From: Chloroflexota bacterium | GTDB lineage: Bacteria > Chloroflexota > UBA11872 | Direction: 5' to 3' | NCBI GenBank assembly: GCA_028875175.1 | Contig: JAPPFO010000218.1 | Span: 1 to 16,061, forward strand | DNA length: 16,061 nucleotides | Shown here: one piece after another, positions 7,653 to 14,437 of the stretch | Layout: each line of letters starts with the position of its first letter | Position numbering within the stretch: the first letter of the stretch is position 1 | The notes under the pieces: model-generated | The model's input: the letters and a program-made list of their open reading frames with translations, nothing else | Told to the model about the DNA's origin: nothing | Database searches by the model: none | Position numbers and translations under genes: made by a program

Positions 7653-8327
7653 ATGGCGACGATGGGTGAAATGCTGCGCGCGGCGCGGGACCAGGCCGGG
7701 CTGAGCCTTGAGGCGGTGTCGAGCGCCACGCGGATTCCGCGCCACAATTTAGTTGCACTGGAGACTGACAATCTGGACGTGTTGCCGGCAGAGCCGTTCA
7801 CGCGGGGGCTGATCCGCGTGTATACGCGGGCTCTCGCGGTACCAGAGGAGCCGGTGTTGAACGCCTATGCGGTGGCCCTGCGCACACGACGCGAGGCGGC
7901 CGGCGCGCCCGACCGGGCGATGCGCCGTCGCCAGGGGCGAATGATCGCCGGGGCGGTTGCCGTGGCGGCGGTGATCGTGGCGGCGGTGGTGCTGGTTGTC
8001 CGATCCGGCGGACTGCCCATGCCGGCGGCTTCGGAGTCACCTGCACCTACCTCGTCACCAGCGGGCGCCGGGCTGCGGGCCGGCGGCGTGCTGGAACTGG
8101 TGGCCGTACGCCCAACTGAAATCGTGGTTGTGGTGGATGGCCGGCCGGTCTTTGACGGACAGATCTCGGCCGGGTCGAGCCAGACATGGTCGGCGCAGCG
8201 GGACATCGCGGTGCGGGCCGAAGCGCCCGATGCGATTGAGGTGCGAATCGACGGCGTCGCGATTGGATTGCTGGGTCCGCCGGGCGGATCGTATCAGCGG
8301 ACCTGGCAAGTTGACGCCGGTGGCTGA
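7653..8327 (+). CDS. RodZ-like protein: helix-turn-helix, single membrane helix, DUF4115
   Basis: The 224-residue product follows the RodZ architecture: an N-terminal HTH_25-type domain (about 1-75, with GEMLRAARDQAGLSLEAVS and PFTRGLIRVYTRAL), a basic boundary (RRRQGR), one membrane helix (about 97-117), a Pro/Ser/Ala linker, and a periplasmic or extracellular DUF4115 beta domain (about 146-220, with VVVVDGRPVFDGQI). RodZ proteins link MreB to the membrane and cell-wall machinery; many bacteria keep RodZ-like proteins with unclear roles, so I give no symbol. ATG at 7653 is followed by a second ATG at 7662; either is possible. The gene begins 40 bp after gene D, and its stop overlaps the GTG of the pgsA-like gene. 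Confidence 0.88.
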   Translation: MATMGEMLRAARDQAGLSLEAVSSATRIPRHNLVALETDNLDVLPAEPFTRGLIRVYTRALAVPEEPVLNAYAVALRTRREAAGAPDRAMRRRQGRMIAGAVAVAAVIVAAVVLVVRSGGLPMPAASESPAPTSSPAGAGLRAGGVLELVAVRPTEIVVVVDGRPVFDGQISAGSSQTWSAQRDIAVRAEAPDAIEVRIDGVAIGLLGPPGGSYQRTWQVDAGG

Positions 8328-8943
8328 GCCAACGACGTCCCCGAACGACGACCGTACCGGTCAGCGGTCCGCGGACCGGGATGCCCGCGGGTGGATAGCC
8401 GGTCTACCCAACCTGTTGACCGGATTCAGGGTCGCGGCGATTCCGGTGGTCATCTGGTTGCTGCTCTGGGACGGCCAGGCCTCGAACCAGGCGGCAGCCT
8501 GCCTATTCATCGTGGCGGGCATCACCGACGTGCTGGACGGACTGATTGCCCGGCGCTTCGGGTCCGGCACCCAGCTGGGAATCTTCTTCGACCTGGTGGG
8601 CGACAAGCTGGTGGTGGCGGCGTTGGTGATCACGATGGTGGAACTGGGCTGGATTCCAGGGTGGATCGCATTTGGCTTTATCGCACGCGAGCTGTTTGTG
8701 ATGGGGATGCGGGCCTACGCCGGGGCGCAGGGCGTTACGGTAAGCGCGGGACAGCTGGGCAAGATGAAGATGATGTGGCAATACATGGGGCTGACGGCAC
8801 TGATCTGGGACCGGGTGCCGCTGACCTGGGCCCTGGTGATGTTTGCGCTGGCCATGACGATTGCGTCGGGTCTCTACTATCTCGTTAGCGTTACACGTGA
8901 ACTACGCGGACGGCCCGCGCCGGACGTTCCGGACCCGCTCTGA
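8320..8943 (+). CDS. pgsA: CDP-alcohol phosphatidyltransferase, PgsA-like (CDP-diacylglycerol-glycerol-3-phosphate type)
   Basis: Likely transfers a phosphatidyl group from CDP-diacylglycerol to glycerol-3-phosphate, the committed step to phosphatidylglycerol, at the cytoplasmic membrane. The full CDP-alcohol motif is present: D70, D73-G74-x2-A77-R78-x8-G87-x3-D91-x3-D95, holding the metal-binding aspartates. Several hydrophobic helices flank it, and the start GLPNLLTGFRVAAIPVVIW fits the PgsA N-terminus. The 207-residue length is slightly above the usual 180-200 because of a charged N-terminal extension. GTG at 8320 overlaps the stop of the rodZ-like gene by 8 nt and suits coupled translation; no clear ribosome site. 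Other CDP-alcohol transferases share the motif, so the exact acceptor is inferred. Confidence 0.9.
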   Translation: MAEPTTSPNDDRTGQRSADRDARGWIAGLPNLLTGFRVAAIPVVIWLLLWDGQASNQAAACLFIVAGITDVLDGLIARRFGSGTQLGIFFDLVGDKLVVAALVITMVELGWIPGWIAFGFIARELFVMGMRAYAGAQGVTVSAGQLGKMKMMWQYMGLTALIWDRVPLTWALVMFALAMTIASGLYYLVSVTRELRGRPAPDVPDPL

Positions 8944-8948
8944 GGTGG
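8942..8948 (+). promoter_or_regulatory. Strong ribosome binding site for the Gfo/Idh/MocA gene
   Basis: GAGGTGG overlaps the pgsA stop codon and sits 7 nt before the ATG at 8956. It fixes that start and suggests coupled translation from the upstream gene. Confidence 0.7.
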
Positions 8949-8955
8949 CGCCGAC

Positions 8956-10101
8956 ATGAGTGACTTGAACGTTCTGCGAGTTGGCGTGGTTGGCGCCACG
9001 GGGCTCTTTGCCCCCACGTATCTGAATCCGGCGGTCGATCTGCCGGACCTGGAATTGCGCGCGATTGCCGCACGACGGCCGGGGCCGCTGGCGGAGACGG
9101 CGGCGGCCTACGGAATGCCGGACACGCACACGGACTGGCGCGATCTCGTGGCGCGCGACGACCTGGACGTGGTGGCGATCGTGACGAGCAACGCCATGCA
9201 CCACCCGGTGGCGATTGCCGCGCTGGAGTCGGGCAAGCACGTGTTGTGCGAGAAGCCGCTGGCCAATACGGCCGAACAGTGCGCCGAGATGGTGGCGGCG
9301 GCGGAGAGCTCGGAGCTGGGGCACGGCCTGGGGCACTACATGCGGTTCGCGGAACCGATGCAGACGGTGCGGCGCCTGATCGACGAGGGCGAGATCGGTG
9401 AGGTTCAGGCGATGTTCGGTCGCATCTGGCAGCCGCGCGCCCTGCACGAGCCGGTGCAGTGGTGGATGACGGAGGAGGAGTGCCCGGCCGGGTCGATCGG
9501 CCTGCTGGGCGTACACCTGCTGGACCTGGCGCGGTACCTCACGGACAGCGAGATCACGGCCGTGATGGCTCACCTGCCGATCGTGGTTCCCGAACGGCCG
9601 GACATGGGTGACATTTCGCGGGTGGACGCCAACCGCTGGTCGGTGGAGAACCCGCAGGGGGCGGATCCGGGAACGCCGATGGCGCAAGTCACCGCGAGCG
9701 ATTTCGGCACGATCCACGGCGAGATGGCATCCGGCGCACTGTTCACTTTCACGGCGGGACAGACGACCTTTACGCGGCCCGGACCCACGCCCGACGTGCA
9801 GGTGCACGGGTCGCGAGCGTCGGCGTTCGTGCGCTACTCGGGCGGCAACCGGCGGGCTGGCCAGGTGAGCCTGGTGCGCGGGGTCGACACTGAGGTGATA
9901 GACGTGCCGGTGCGGGTCCACGAGTCGCCGCGGGCGCAGAACACGGCGATGTTCCGGGAGATCGTGATTCCGGGGTTGCGGGCGAGTGCCGCGGGCGAGC
10001 CCAGCCGGCTGGCGAACTTCCACGACGGGCTGGCGGTGGCGCGGGCGGTGGACGCGGCGCGGGAGTCGGAGCGGACGCGGGCGTGGGTGGCGGTGGGGTG
10101 A
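8956..10101 (+). CDS. Gfo/Idh/MocA family NAD(P)-dependent oxidoreductase
   Basis: A 381-residue cytoplasmic oxidoreductase of the sugar/inositol dehydrogenase superfamily. The N-terminal Rossmann fold begins VLRVGVVGATG (nucleotide loop G10-x2-G13-x2-G16), continues through DVVAIVTSNAMHHPVAIAAL and the diagnostic CEKP (98-101), whose lysine is catalytic in the family. The C-terminal domain has the expected GSIGLLGVHLLDLARYL segment, with the His and Asp in the position usual for catalysis. The substrate cannot be read from the sequence and the neighbours give no clue, since they are not sugar genes. A strong ribosome site supports the ATG. The gene follows pgsA by 12 nt, so it is probably on the same transcript; its role beside phospholipid synthesis is unexplained. 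Confidence 0.93.
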   Translation: MSDLNVLRVGVVGATGLFAPTYLNPAVDLPDLELRAIAARRPGPLAETAAAYGMPDTHTDWRDLVARDDLDVVAIVTSNAMHHPVAIAALESGKHVLCEKPLANTAEQCAEMVAAAESSELGHGLGHYMRFAEPMQTVRRLIDEGEIGEVQAMFGRIWQPRALHEPVQWWMTEEECPAGSIGLLGVHLLDLARYLTDSEITAVMAHLPIVVPERPDMGDISRVDANRWSVENPQGADPGTPMAQVTASDFGTIHGEMASGALFTFTAGQTTFTRPGPTPDVQVHGSRASAFVRYSGGNRRAGQVSLVRGVDTEVIDVPVRVHESPRAQNTAMFREIVIPGLRASAAGEPSRLANFHDGLAVARAVDAARESERTRAWVAVG

Positions 10102-10106
10102 GCTGG

Positions 10107-10123
10107 AACGCTGGCCGAGCGTT
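10107..10123. repeat. Perfect 6-bp inverted repeat after the oxidoreductase gene
   Basis: AACGCT (10107-10112) and AGCGTT (10118-10123) flank GGCCG. It starts 6 bases after the stop of the oxidoreductase gene. It could be a weak terminator or part of the control region of the toxin-antitoxin pair; no T-run follows. Confidence 0.35.
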
Positions 10124-10134
10124 GGCCGCCACCA

Positions 10135-10162
10135 AGTATATGGTCTATACTGGACTATAATG
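10135..10162 (+). promoter_or_regulatory. Promoter and operator-like region of the toxin-antitoxin operon
   Basis: A perfect -10 box TATAAT lies at 10156-10161. Just upstream, AGTATA (10135-10140) and TATACT (10146-10151) form a perfect inverted repeat around TGGTC. GTCTATACTG (10143-10152) and GACTATAATG (10153-10162) are adjacent direct repeats matching at 8 of 10 positions. Phd/YefM antitoxins repress their own operon by binding such palindromes over the promoter, so this is the likely autoregulatory site. The -35 element is poor. Confidence 0.6.
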
Positions 10163-10214
10163 TTACCCCGAGGTAATAGCGCTGGATTCTCCTGAGTCCG
10201 ACCACACCTGGACC

Positions 10215-10460
10215 GTGGCCGAGGCCAAGGCGCGGCTCTCTGAGGTCTTGCGGCTGGCCGAGGAGGAGGGTCCACAGCGTATTGGCAAGCGGAAGTCGTT
10301 TGTGGTGGTTCCCGCCGAGACGTGGGAGAGACATGTGCCGCCGCGCAAGCCGCTGGGGCAATGGCTGGTTGAGAACATGCCGCGGGGCGCTGATATCCCG
10401 ATTCCAGACCGGCGTGAGCCCGGTCGCGAGATTCCGTTCAGCGACGAGGACGCGTATTGA
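10215..10460 (+). CDS. Phd/YefM-type antitoxin
   Basis: The product matches short Phd/YefM antitoxins: VAEAKARLSEVLRLAEEEGPQRIGKR begins at this GTG, followed by SFVVVPAETWERH, then a Pro-rich toxin-binding tail. It should bind and neutralise the PIN toxin encoded next and repress the operon. The start is uncertain. The family begins a few residues earlier with a beta strand, and the codons just upstream read HTWT, exactly what is expected; but no ATG, GTG or TTG occurs upstream before the in-frame TAA at 10158. A CTG at 10182, with GAGG at 10170-10173 eight bases before it, would give 11 more residues and may be the true start. The stop overlaps the toxin start (TTGA). Confidence 0.85.
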   Translation: MAEAKARLSEVLRLAEEEGPQRIGKRKSFVVVPAETWERHVPPRKPLGQWLVENMPRGADIPIPDRREPGREIPFSDEDAY

Positions 10461-10882
10461 GCGGCTTTCTTCTGGACACCAACGTGGTTTCGGAGGCAGC
10501 CAGGCTCGCACCGGATGCGCGTGTTATGGCGTTCCTTGCCGATCAGAGGGACTTATGGCTCTCCCCGGTCGTGCTGCACGAGCTCGAGTTCGGTGTGCAG
10601 CGTCTACCCGAGGGACGACGTCGCGGACGCCTGCGCGTCTCGCTCGCAGCGTTCATCCGTGAATTCGAAGACCGAATCATGCCTTTGGGGCGCAGGGAAG
10701 CGGAAGCGGCGGCTTCTCTCCGGGCGCAGGCACAGCGAGCCGGGCGTGCCCTCAGCCTGGGCGACGCCCTGATTGCGGGAACGGCGCAGGCCAATCAACT
10801 GTGCCTAGCTACGCGCAATGTCGCGGACTTTGAAGTCCTGGACGTTCAGGTGTCGAATCCCTGGGACTGGAGTGAGCCTTAG
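10457..10882 (+). CDS. VapC/FitB-like PIN-domain toxin ribonuclease
   Basis: The 141-residue product is a PIN-domain protein of the type paired with Phd-like antitoxins; these are metal-dependent ribonucleases held inactive by the antitoxin. The acidic active-site set is visible: D7 in FLLDTN, E42 in LHELEFG, D103 in LSLGDALIAGTA and D124 in LATRNVADF. The ending NPWD is typical of the FitB-like subgroup. The start is TTG at 10457, overlapping the antitoxin stop by 4 nt, so the toxin depends on antitoxin translation. All key residues are present, so the toxin looks active. Confidence 0.92.
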   Translation: MSGFLLDTNVVSEAARLAPDARVMAFLADQRDLWLSPVVLHELEFGVQRLPEGRRRGRLRVSLAAFIREFEDRIMPLGRREAEAAASLRAQAQRAGRALSLGDALIAGTAQANQLCLATRNVADFEVLDVQVSNPWDWSEP

Positions 10883-10959
10883 GTCGCGACGGCAACTGCG
10901 GCCTTCGCGAGGAGGCTTTCCATAGAGCTTCGGCGCGGACTTGCCGATGGCCGAGTTTG

Positions 10960-11031
10960 CTCAGTTGGCTGAGTAGATTCACTCAACGCATTGAGTAACT
11001 CGTCGCGTCCGACGAGTTGCCGTCGGACGGC
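10960..11031. repeat. Four successive inverted repeats in the gene-free stretch 10883-11058
   Basis: In order: CTCAG/CTGAG (10960-10964, 10969-10973); ACTCAA/TTGAGT (10981-10986, 10991-10996); AACTCGTCG/CGACGAGTT (10997-11005, 11010-11018, perfect 9-bp stem with tetraloop CGTC); GCCGTC/GACGGC (11019-11024, 11026-11031). The last three are directly adjacent. They lie between the stops of the toxin gene and the convergent ABC transporter gene, so transcription termination is the simplest role; no T-run is seen. No gene is visible in the rest of 10883-11058. Confidence 0.6.
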
Positions 11032-11058
11032 AGACTGCGGACTGTTCGCCGATGCGCG

Positions 11059-12825
11059 CTAGGTCAGCGGGACTTCGGCGGCGCTTTCGAGGCGCCAGCG
11101 GGCGCTGAGTTGCTGGCGGCGGACCATGTCGGCGTACCAGCCGCCGTGGGCCACAAGCTCGTCGTGGGAGCCGGCGGCGGCGACCCCGCCGTCGCGGAGG
11201 ACGATGATGCGGTCGGCGCGGCGGACGGTGGCCAGGCGGTGGGCGATGACGAGGGTGGTGCGGCGGAGGGTGAGGCGGTCGAGGGCTTCCTGGATCAGGG
11301 CTTCGGTTTCGGCGTCGACCGCCGAGGTGGCTTCGTCGAGGATTAGGATTGGGGCGTCTTTGAGGACGGCCCGGGCGATGGAGATGCGCTGCTGCTGACC
11401 GCCGGAGAGGCGGACGCCGCGCTCGCCGACGCGGGAGTCGTATCCATTAGGGAGGCGCTCGGCGAACTCGTCCACGTTGGCGGCGCGGGCGGCCTCAAGG
11501 ATTTCCTCTTCGGTGGCGCCGGGGCGGCCGAAGGCGATGTTGTCGCGGATGGTGCCGGCGAAGAGGAAGACTTCCTGCAGGACCAGCGAGATGTTGGAGC
11601 GCAGCCAGACCATCGGCAGGTCTCGGACGTCAATGCCGGAGACTCGCACCGCGCCGCCATCGACGTCGTAGAACCGCGGGACCAGGTGAGCGCAAGTGGA
11701 TTTGCCGACGCCGGTGGGGCCGACCAGGGCGATGAGTTCGCCGGGCTCCGCGTTGAAGGACACGCCTTGCAGGACTGGTTCCTCTGGTTCGTAGCGGAAG
11801 TCGACGTTGTCGAACTCGACCGACCACTCGGGCGCGGCGGGGGCCGTGGCGTTCGGCTTGTCGCGCAGGTCGGTTTGGATTTCCAGCAACTCAAATACGC
11901 GTTCGGTGCTGGCCATGGCCTTTTGGATGTTCTCGCTGATGGCGGCCAGCTGGATGACGGGTTGGTAGATCAGGCCCAGGTAGACGACGAAGACGAACAG
12001 GTCGGCCACCGGCACAACGCCGCGCAGGGTGAGGTCGCCGCCGACGGCCACGACCAGGATGAGGCCGAGGCCGGCAAGGAGTTCGATCATTCCGGCGGGA
12101 ACCAGGGAGAAGAACTGTGCCTTTTGGATGTCGTCGCGGTAGCGCTGCCAGTCGCGCTGGACGATGCGCAGCTGCTCGCGCTCGCGGCCGAAGGCCTTGA
12201 TGACGGCGTAGCCGGCGATGCCCTCGGTGACCGTGGCGGTGACCTTGGCCACGGATTCGCGCACCACACGCCAGGAGCTGCGGATGTGCGGAAACAGGAA
12301 CCGGCCGGCCACGAGAATGATGGGAATCGGCAAGAGCGCCAGCAGGGCCAATTGCCAGTTGATGATGAACAGCGCAATCAGCATGGCGGCCGGTAATGCA
12401 ATGGCAATGACGGTTTCGGGGATGCCGTGGGCGACGAAGTCCTCGACGGTTTCCACGTCGCCCACCGACCGGGACACCAGCGAGCCCACGCGCCGGTCGG
12501 TGAAGAAGCGGTGGGGCAGGGTCTGGATGTGGCGGTAGAGGTTGACCATCATGGCCTGCTGCACGTTGTAGGCCGCCCAGTGGGACAGCAGGCCGTAGGT
12601 GTAACGAGCGGCGGCGCGCACCAGGTAGGCGCCCACCAGGGCCGCCACGACGACGAGCATGGCGTTCTCGGCGGTGGTGCCGTCGGCGTGCCAGATCAAG
12701 ATCTGGCGGACGAACAACGGTGGCACCAGCCCGCTGGCCGTGAAGAGCAAGCCAGCCGCGACCGTGCCGATGAGCATGCCGCGCTCGGCGCGGGTGAAGC
12801 GTGACAATTGCCGGAGAAATTTCAC
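11059..12825 (-). CDS. ABC exporter half-transporter (membrane domain fused to ATPase, MsbA/MdlB-like)
   Basis: A complete 588-residue type IV exporter half-transporter. Residues about 15-310 form the six-helix membrane domain; the ATPase domain follows, with Walker A GPTGVGKST (369-377), Q-loop Q417, signature LSGGQQQR (473-480), Walker B ILILDE (493-498) with catalytic E498, and H-loop H529 in VIAHRL. It would work as a homodimer, exporting lipids, peptides or drugs; no partner half-transporter is adjacent, and the substrate cannot be read from the sequence. The start is GTG at 12825; an in-frame TAG lies four codons upstream, so no earlier start is possible. No good ribosome site is seen. 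It is divergent from the TfoX-N gene. Confidence 0.94.
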   Translation of the reverse strand: MKFLRQLSRFTRAERGMLIGTVAAGLLFTASGLVPPLFVRQILIWHADGTTAENAMLVVVAALVGAYLVRAAARYTYGLLSHWAAYNVQQAMMVNLYRHIQTLPHRFFTDRRVGSLVSRSVGDVETVEDFVAHGIPETVIAIALPAAMLIALFIINWQLALLALLPIPIILVAGRFLFPHIRSSWRVVRESVAKVTATVTEGIAGYAVIKAFGREREQLRIVQRDWQRYRDDIQKAQFFSLVPAGMIELLAGLGLILVVAVGGDLTLRGVVPVADLFVFVVYLGLIYQPVIQLAAISENIQKAMASTERVFELLEIQTDLRDKPNATAPAAPEWSVEFDNVDFRYEPEEPVLQGVSFNAEPGELIALVGPTGVGKSTCAHLVPRFYDVDGGAVRVSGIDVRDLPMVWLRSNISLVLQEVFLFAGTIRDNIAFGRPGATEEEILEAARAANVDEFAERLPNGYDSRVGERGVRLSGGQQQRISIARAVLKDAPILILDEATSAVDAETEALIQEALDRLTLRRTTLVIAHRLATVRRADRIIVLRDGGVAAAGSHDELVAHGGWYADMVRRQQLSARWRLESAAEVPLT

Positions 12826-12918
12826 GCCCGAAGCCTAGCGAGGCAGGCGTCGCGAAGCCAATGCCCGGGGCACGGCTGCGCGAGAATGGCGAGTGTGCAT
12901 TTTGGGGCTTCAAGACGC

Positions 12919-13248
12919 ATGGCCTACGACGAGGGATTGGCGCAGCGGATACGCGAGGCGCTGGCGGACGCCGACGGGCTGATGGAACGGCGGATGTTCG
13001 GCGGGATTGCCTTCATGTTGCACGGGAATATGGCCGTGGGCATCAGCGGCGATGAGCTGATGGTGCGGGTGGGGCCGGAGGGCTATGACGAGGCGTTGGC
13101 GCAGCCGCATGCGCGGGTCTTTGACATGACGGGTCGGGTGATGCGGGGCTGGGTAGTGGTGGCGGCCGAGGGCATCGCGGATGACGCGGCGCTGGACGGG
13201 TGGGTTGAGAAGGGCACCGACTATGCGCGCTCGCTGCCGCCGAAGTAG
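12919..13248 (+). CDS. TfoX N-terminal domain family protein
   Basis: The 109-residue product matches stand-alone TfoX-N proteins along its whole length: MAYDEGLAQRIREAL, the MERRMFGGIAFMLHGNMAVG core, LMVRVGPEGYDEAL, RVFDMTGRVMRGWV and a final YARSLPPK. TfoX regulates competence in Gammaproteobacteria, but most stand-alone TfoX-N proteins elsewhere have no proven role, so no regulatory function is claimed. The frame opens earlier (12808); the ATG at 12919 is chosen because family members begin MAYDE. A GTG-rich alternative upstream (ATG at 12886) lacks family support. Confidence 0.9.
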   Translation: MAYDEGLAQRIREALADADGLMERRMFGGIAFMLHGNMAVGISGDELMVRVGPEGYDEALAQPHARVFDMTGRVMRGWVVVAAEGIADDAALDGWVEKGTDYARSLPPK

Positions 13249-13268
13249 GACGGACGTGTAGGTTAAGT

Positions 13269-13301
13269 CCGGGCCGCCGGAAACCTTTCGGCAAAGCCCG
13301 G
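13269..13301 (+). terminator. Nested hairpin after the TfoX-N gene, possible terminator
   Basis: CCGGGC (13269-13274) pairs with GCCCGG (13296-13301), with an inner GCCG/CGGC stem (13276-13279, 13289-13292). It starts 21 bases after the TfoX-N stop and before the leader of the first SRPBCC gene. No T-run follows, so it could instead be leader structure. Confidence 0.4.
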
Positions 13302-13364
13302 GGAATCTCGCAGCGCGTTCCGAGGGCGGACGGTCGCGCCGCCGCACGACCCACGAGGTTGGAT

Positions 13365-13370
13365 AGGAGA
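13365..13370 (+). promoter_or_regulatory. Ribosome binding site of first SRPBCC gene
   Basis: AGGAGA lies 6 nt before the GTG at 13377 and decides that start over the TTG at 13359 in the same frame. The equivalent GGAG in the second copy is at 13959-13962, 7 nt before its GTG. Confidence 0.75.
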
Positions 13371-13376
13371 CTCGCT

Positions 13377-13826
13377 GTGAAGTACACCCGCGAAGTCGTG
13401 ATCGACCTGCCGCGCGATCGCGTGATCGAGCTATTCGACGACGCCGACAACCTGACGAAGTGGCAGGAGGGCTTGCAAGCCTTCGAGCACGTCAGCGGAG
13501 AGCCCGGACAGCCCGGCGCGAAGTCGCGCCTGGTGTACGACTACCGCGGGCGCAGCTTCGAGATGTTCGAGACGATCACCGAGCGCAACCTGCCCGACGA
13601 GTTCTCCGGCATCTACGAGACCGACGGTGTCTGGAACCTGATGAAGAACCGGTTTGAGGAAGACGGACCGGACCGCACGCGCTGGATCGCCGAGTCCAAC
13701 TTTCGCCCCCAGGGGATCAAGATGAAGGTGATGGCGATCCTTCTGCGACCGCTGTTCACCGCAAGGACAAAGAAGACCCTGAACGACTTCAAGGCATTTG
13801 CCGAAGGCGAGGGGCGCGGGGACTAG
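13377..13826 (+). CDS. SRPBCC-superfamily protein, copy 1
   Basis: A 149-residue START/SRPBCC-fold protein (polyketide cyclase/dehydrase-like): VKYTREVVIDLPRDRVIELF at the start is the usual first strand and helix, then the DN-KWQ turn, FEHVSGEPGQPGAKSRLVY, an ETDGVWN strand, DRTRWIAESNF, and a long C-terminal helix ending TLNDFKAFAEGEGRGD. These proteins form a hydrophobic pocket for a small lipid-like ligand; the ligand and role of this one are unknown. No signal peptide. It is about two-thirds identical by eye to the next gene, with no gaps, so it arose by tandem duplication. Confidence 0.88.
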   Translation: MKYTREVVIDLPRDRVIELFDDADNLTKWQEGLQAFEHVSGEPGQPGAKSRLVYDYRGRSFEMFETITERNLPDEFSGIYETDGVWNLMKNRFEEDGPDRTRWIAESNFRPQGIKMKVMAILLRPLFTARTKKTLNDFKAFAEGEGRGD

Positions 13827-13969
13827 CGGCCCCGACGTCGCGGTGGCGTGTACCTTTGGTTCAAGACCGCCGACTGTGTTGCGGCATGGTGCGTGGCGAC
13901 TGGCAGCGCGTCCCGCGGGTTGACCGTGGCGCCGCTCGATGATCCACCGAATTGGAATGGAGACTCTCC

Positions 13970-14419
13970 GTGAAGTACACCCGTGAAGTCACGATCGACT
14001 TGCCGCGCGATCGCGTGATCGAACTCTTCATGGACCGGGACAACATGCCGAAGTGGCAGACGGGGCTGAAGAGCTTTGAACACGTCAGCGGCGAACCCGG
14101 GCAAGCCGGGGAGACCTCCCGGCTGGTGTACGAGCATCGCGGCCAAGACGTGGAGATGACCGAGACGGTGGTATCGCAGAACCTGCCCGACGAACTGGCG
14201 GGTACTTACGAGACCGAAGGCGTGTGGAACTTCATCAACAACCGATTCGTGGAAGAGGGACCGGACCGCACGCGCTGGATTGCCGAGACGGAGTTCCGCT
14301 TCTCCGACTGGAAGATGCTGATGATGTCCATCGTCATGCGGTTTGCATTCACGGGGCAGACGAAAAAGACTCTGCACGACTTCAAGGCGTTTGCCGAGGG
14401 CGAGGGACGCGGGGAGTAG
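13970..14419 (+). CDS. SRPBCC-superfamily protein, copy 2
   Basis: The 149-residue paralogue of the preceding gene, same length, aligned without gaps and about two-thirds identical by eye. Most changes are in the middle (EMTETVVSQNLPDELAGTYE) and in the helix after the FRF motif (DWKMLMMSIVMRF); the N-terminal strand, HVSGEPGQ, GPDRTRWIAE and DFKAFAEGEGRG are unchanged. That pattern suggests both copies are under selection and may bind different ligands. GTG at 13970 follows GGAG by 7 nt. The gene ends 18 bp from the convergent CDF gene, leaving no room for a shared terminator. A decayed third copy at 15546-15869 is closer to this copy than to copy 1. Confidence 0.88.
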   Translation: MKYTREVTIDLPRDRVIELFMDRDNMPKWQTGLKSFEHVSGEPGQAGETSRLVYEHRGQDVEMTETVVSQNLPDELAGTYETEGVWNFINNRFVEEGPDRTRWIAETEFRFSDWKMLMMSIVMRFAFTGQTKKTLHDFKAFAEGEGRGE

Positions 14420-14437
14420 GAGTCCTTGTCGCGGGCG

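Larger units (their letters stand above)
13310..14419 (+). repeat. Tandem duplication: SRPBCC gene plus 67-bp leader, two copies
   Basis: The two genes at 13377 and 13970 are the same length without gaps. The similarity continues 67 bp upstream of each start: both leaders begin GCAGCGCGT (13310 and 13903) and share ACC/TCC-ACGA-type stretches, a TTGG and an AGACTC next to the ribosome site, at a constant offset of 593 bp. So the duplicated unit included the leader and not just the coding part. Confidence 0.8.

Noticed and set aside
10160..10195. ATG at 10160 as start of the antitoxin
   Set aside because: It is in a different frame, stops after 11 codons and overlaps the -10 box. Kept only as part of the start-codon finding.
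8902..10275. Minus-strand frame of 457 codons opposite the oxidoreductase
   Set aside because: Arg/His/Pro-rich shadow of the well-supported Gfo/Idh/MocA gene.
10960..11031. Hairpin cluster as a CRISPR array or integron attC site
   Set aside because: The four stems differ in sequence and length, there are no regular spacers, and I see no attC core sites or integrase.
11891..12913. Minus-strand frame of 340 codons over the ABC transporter membrane domain
   Set aside because: Another frame of the same strand as the ABC gene, with an Arg/His/Pro-rich product; the transporter frame has all motifs.
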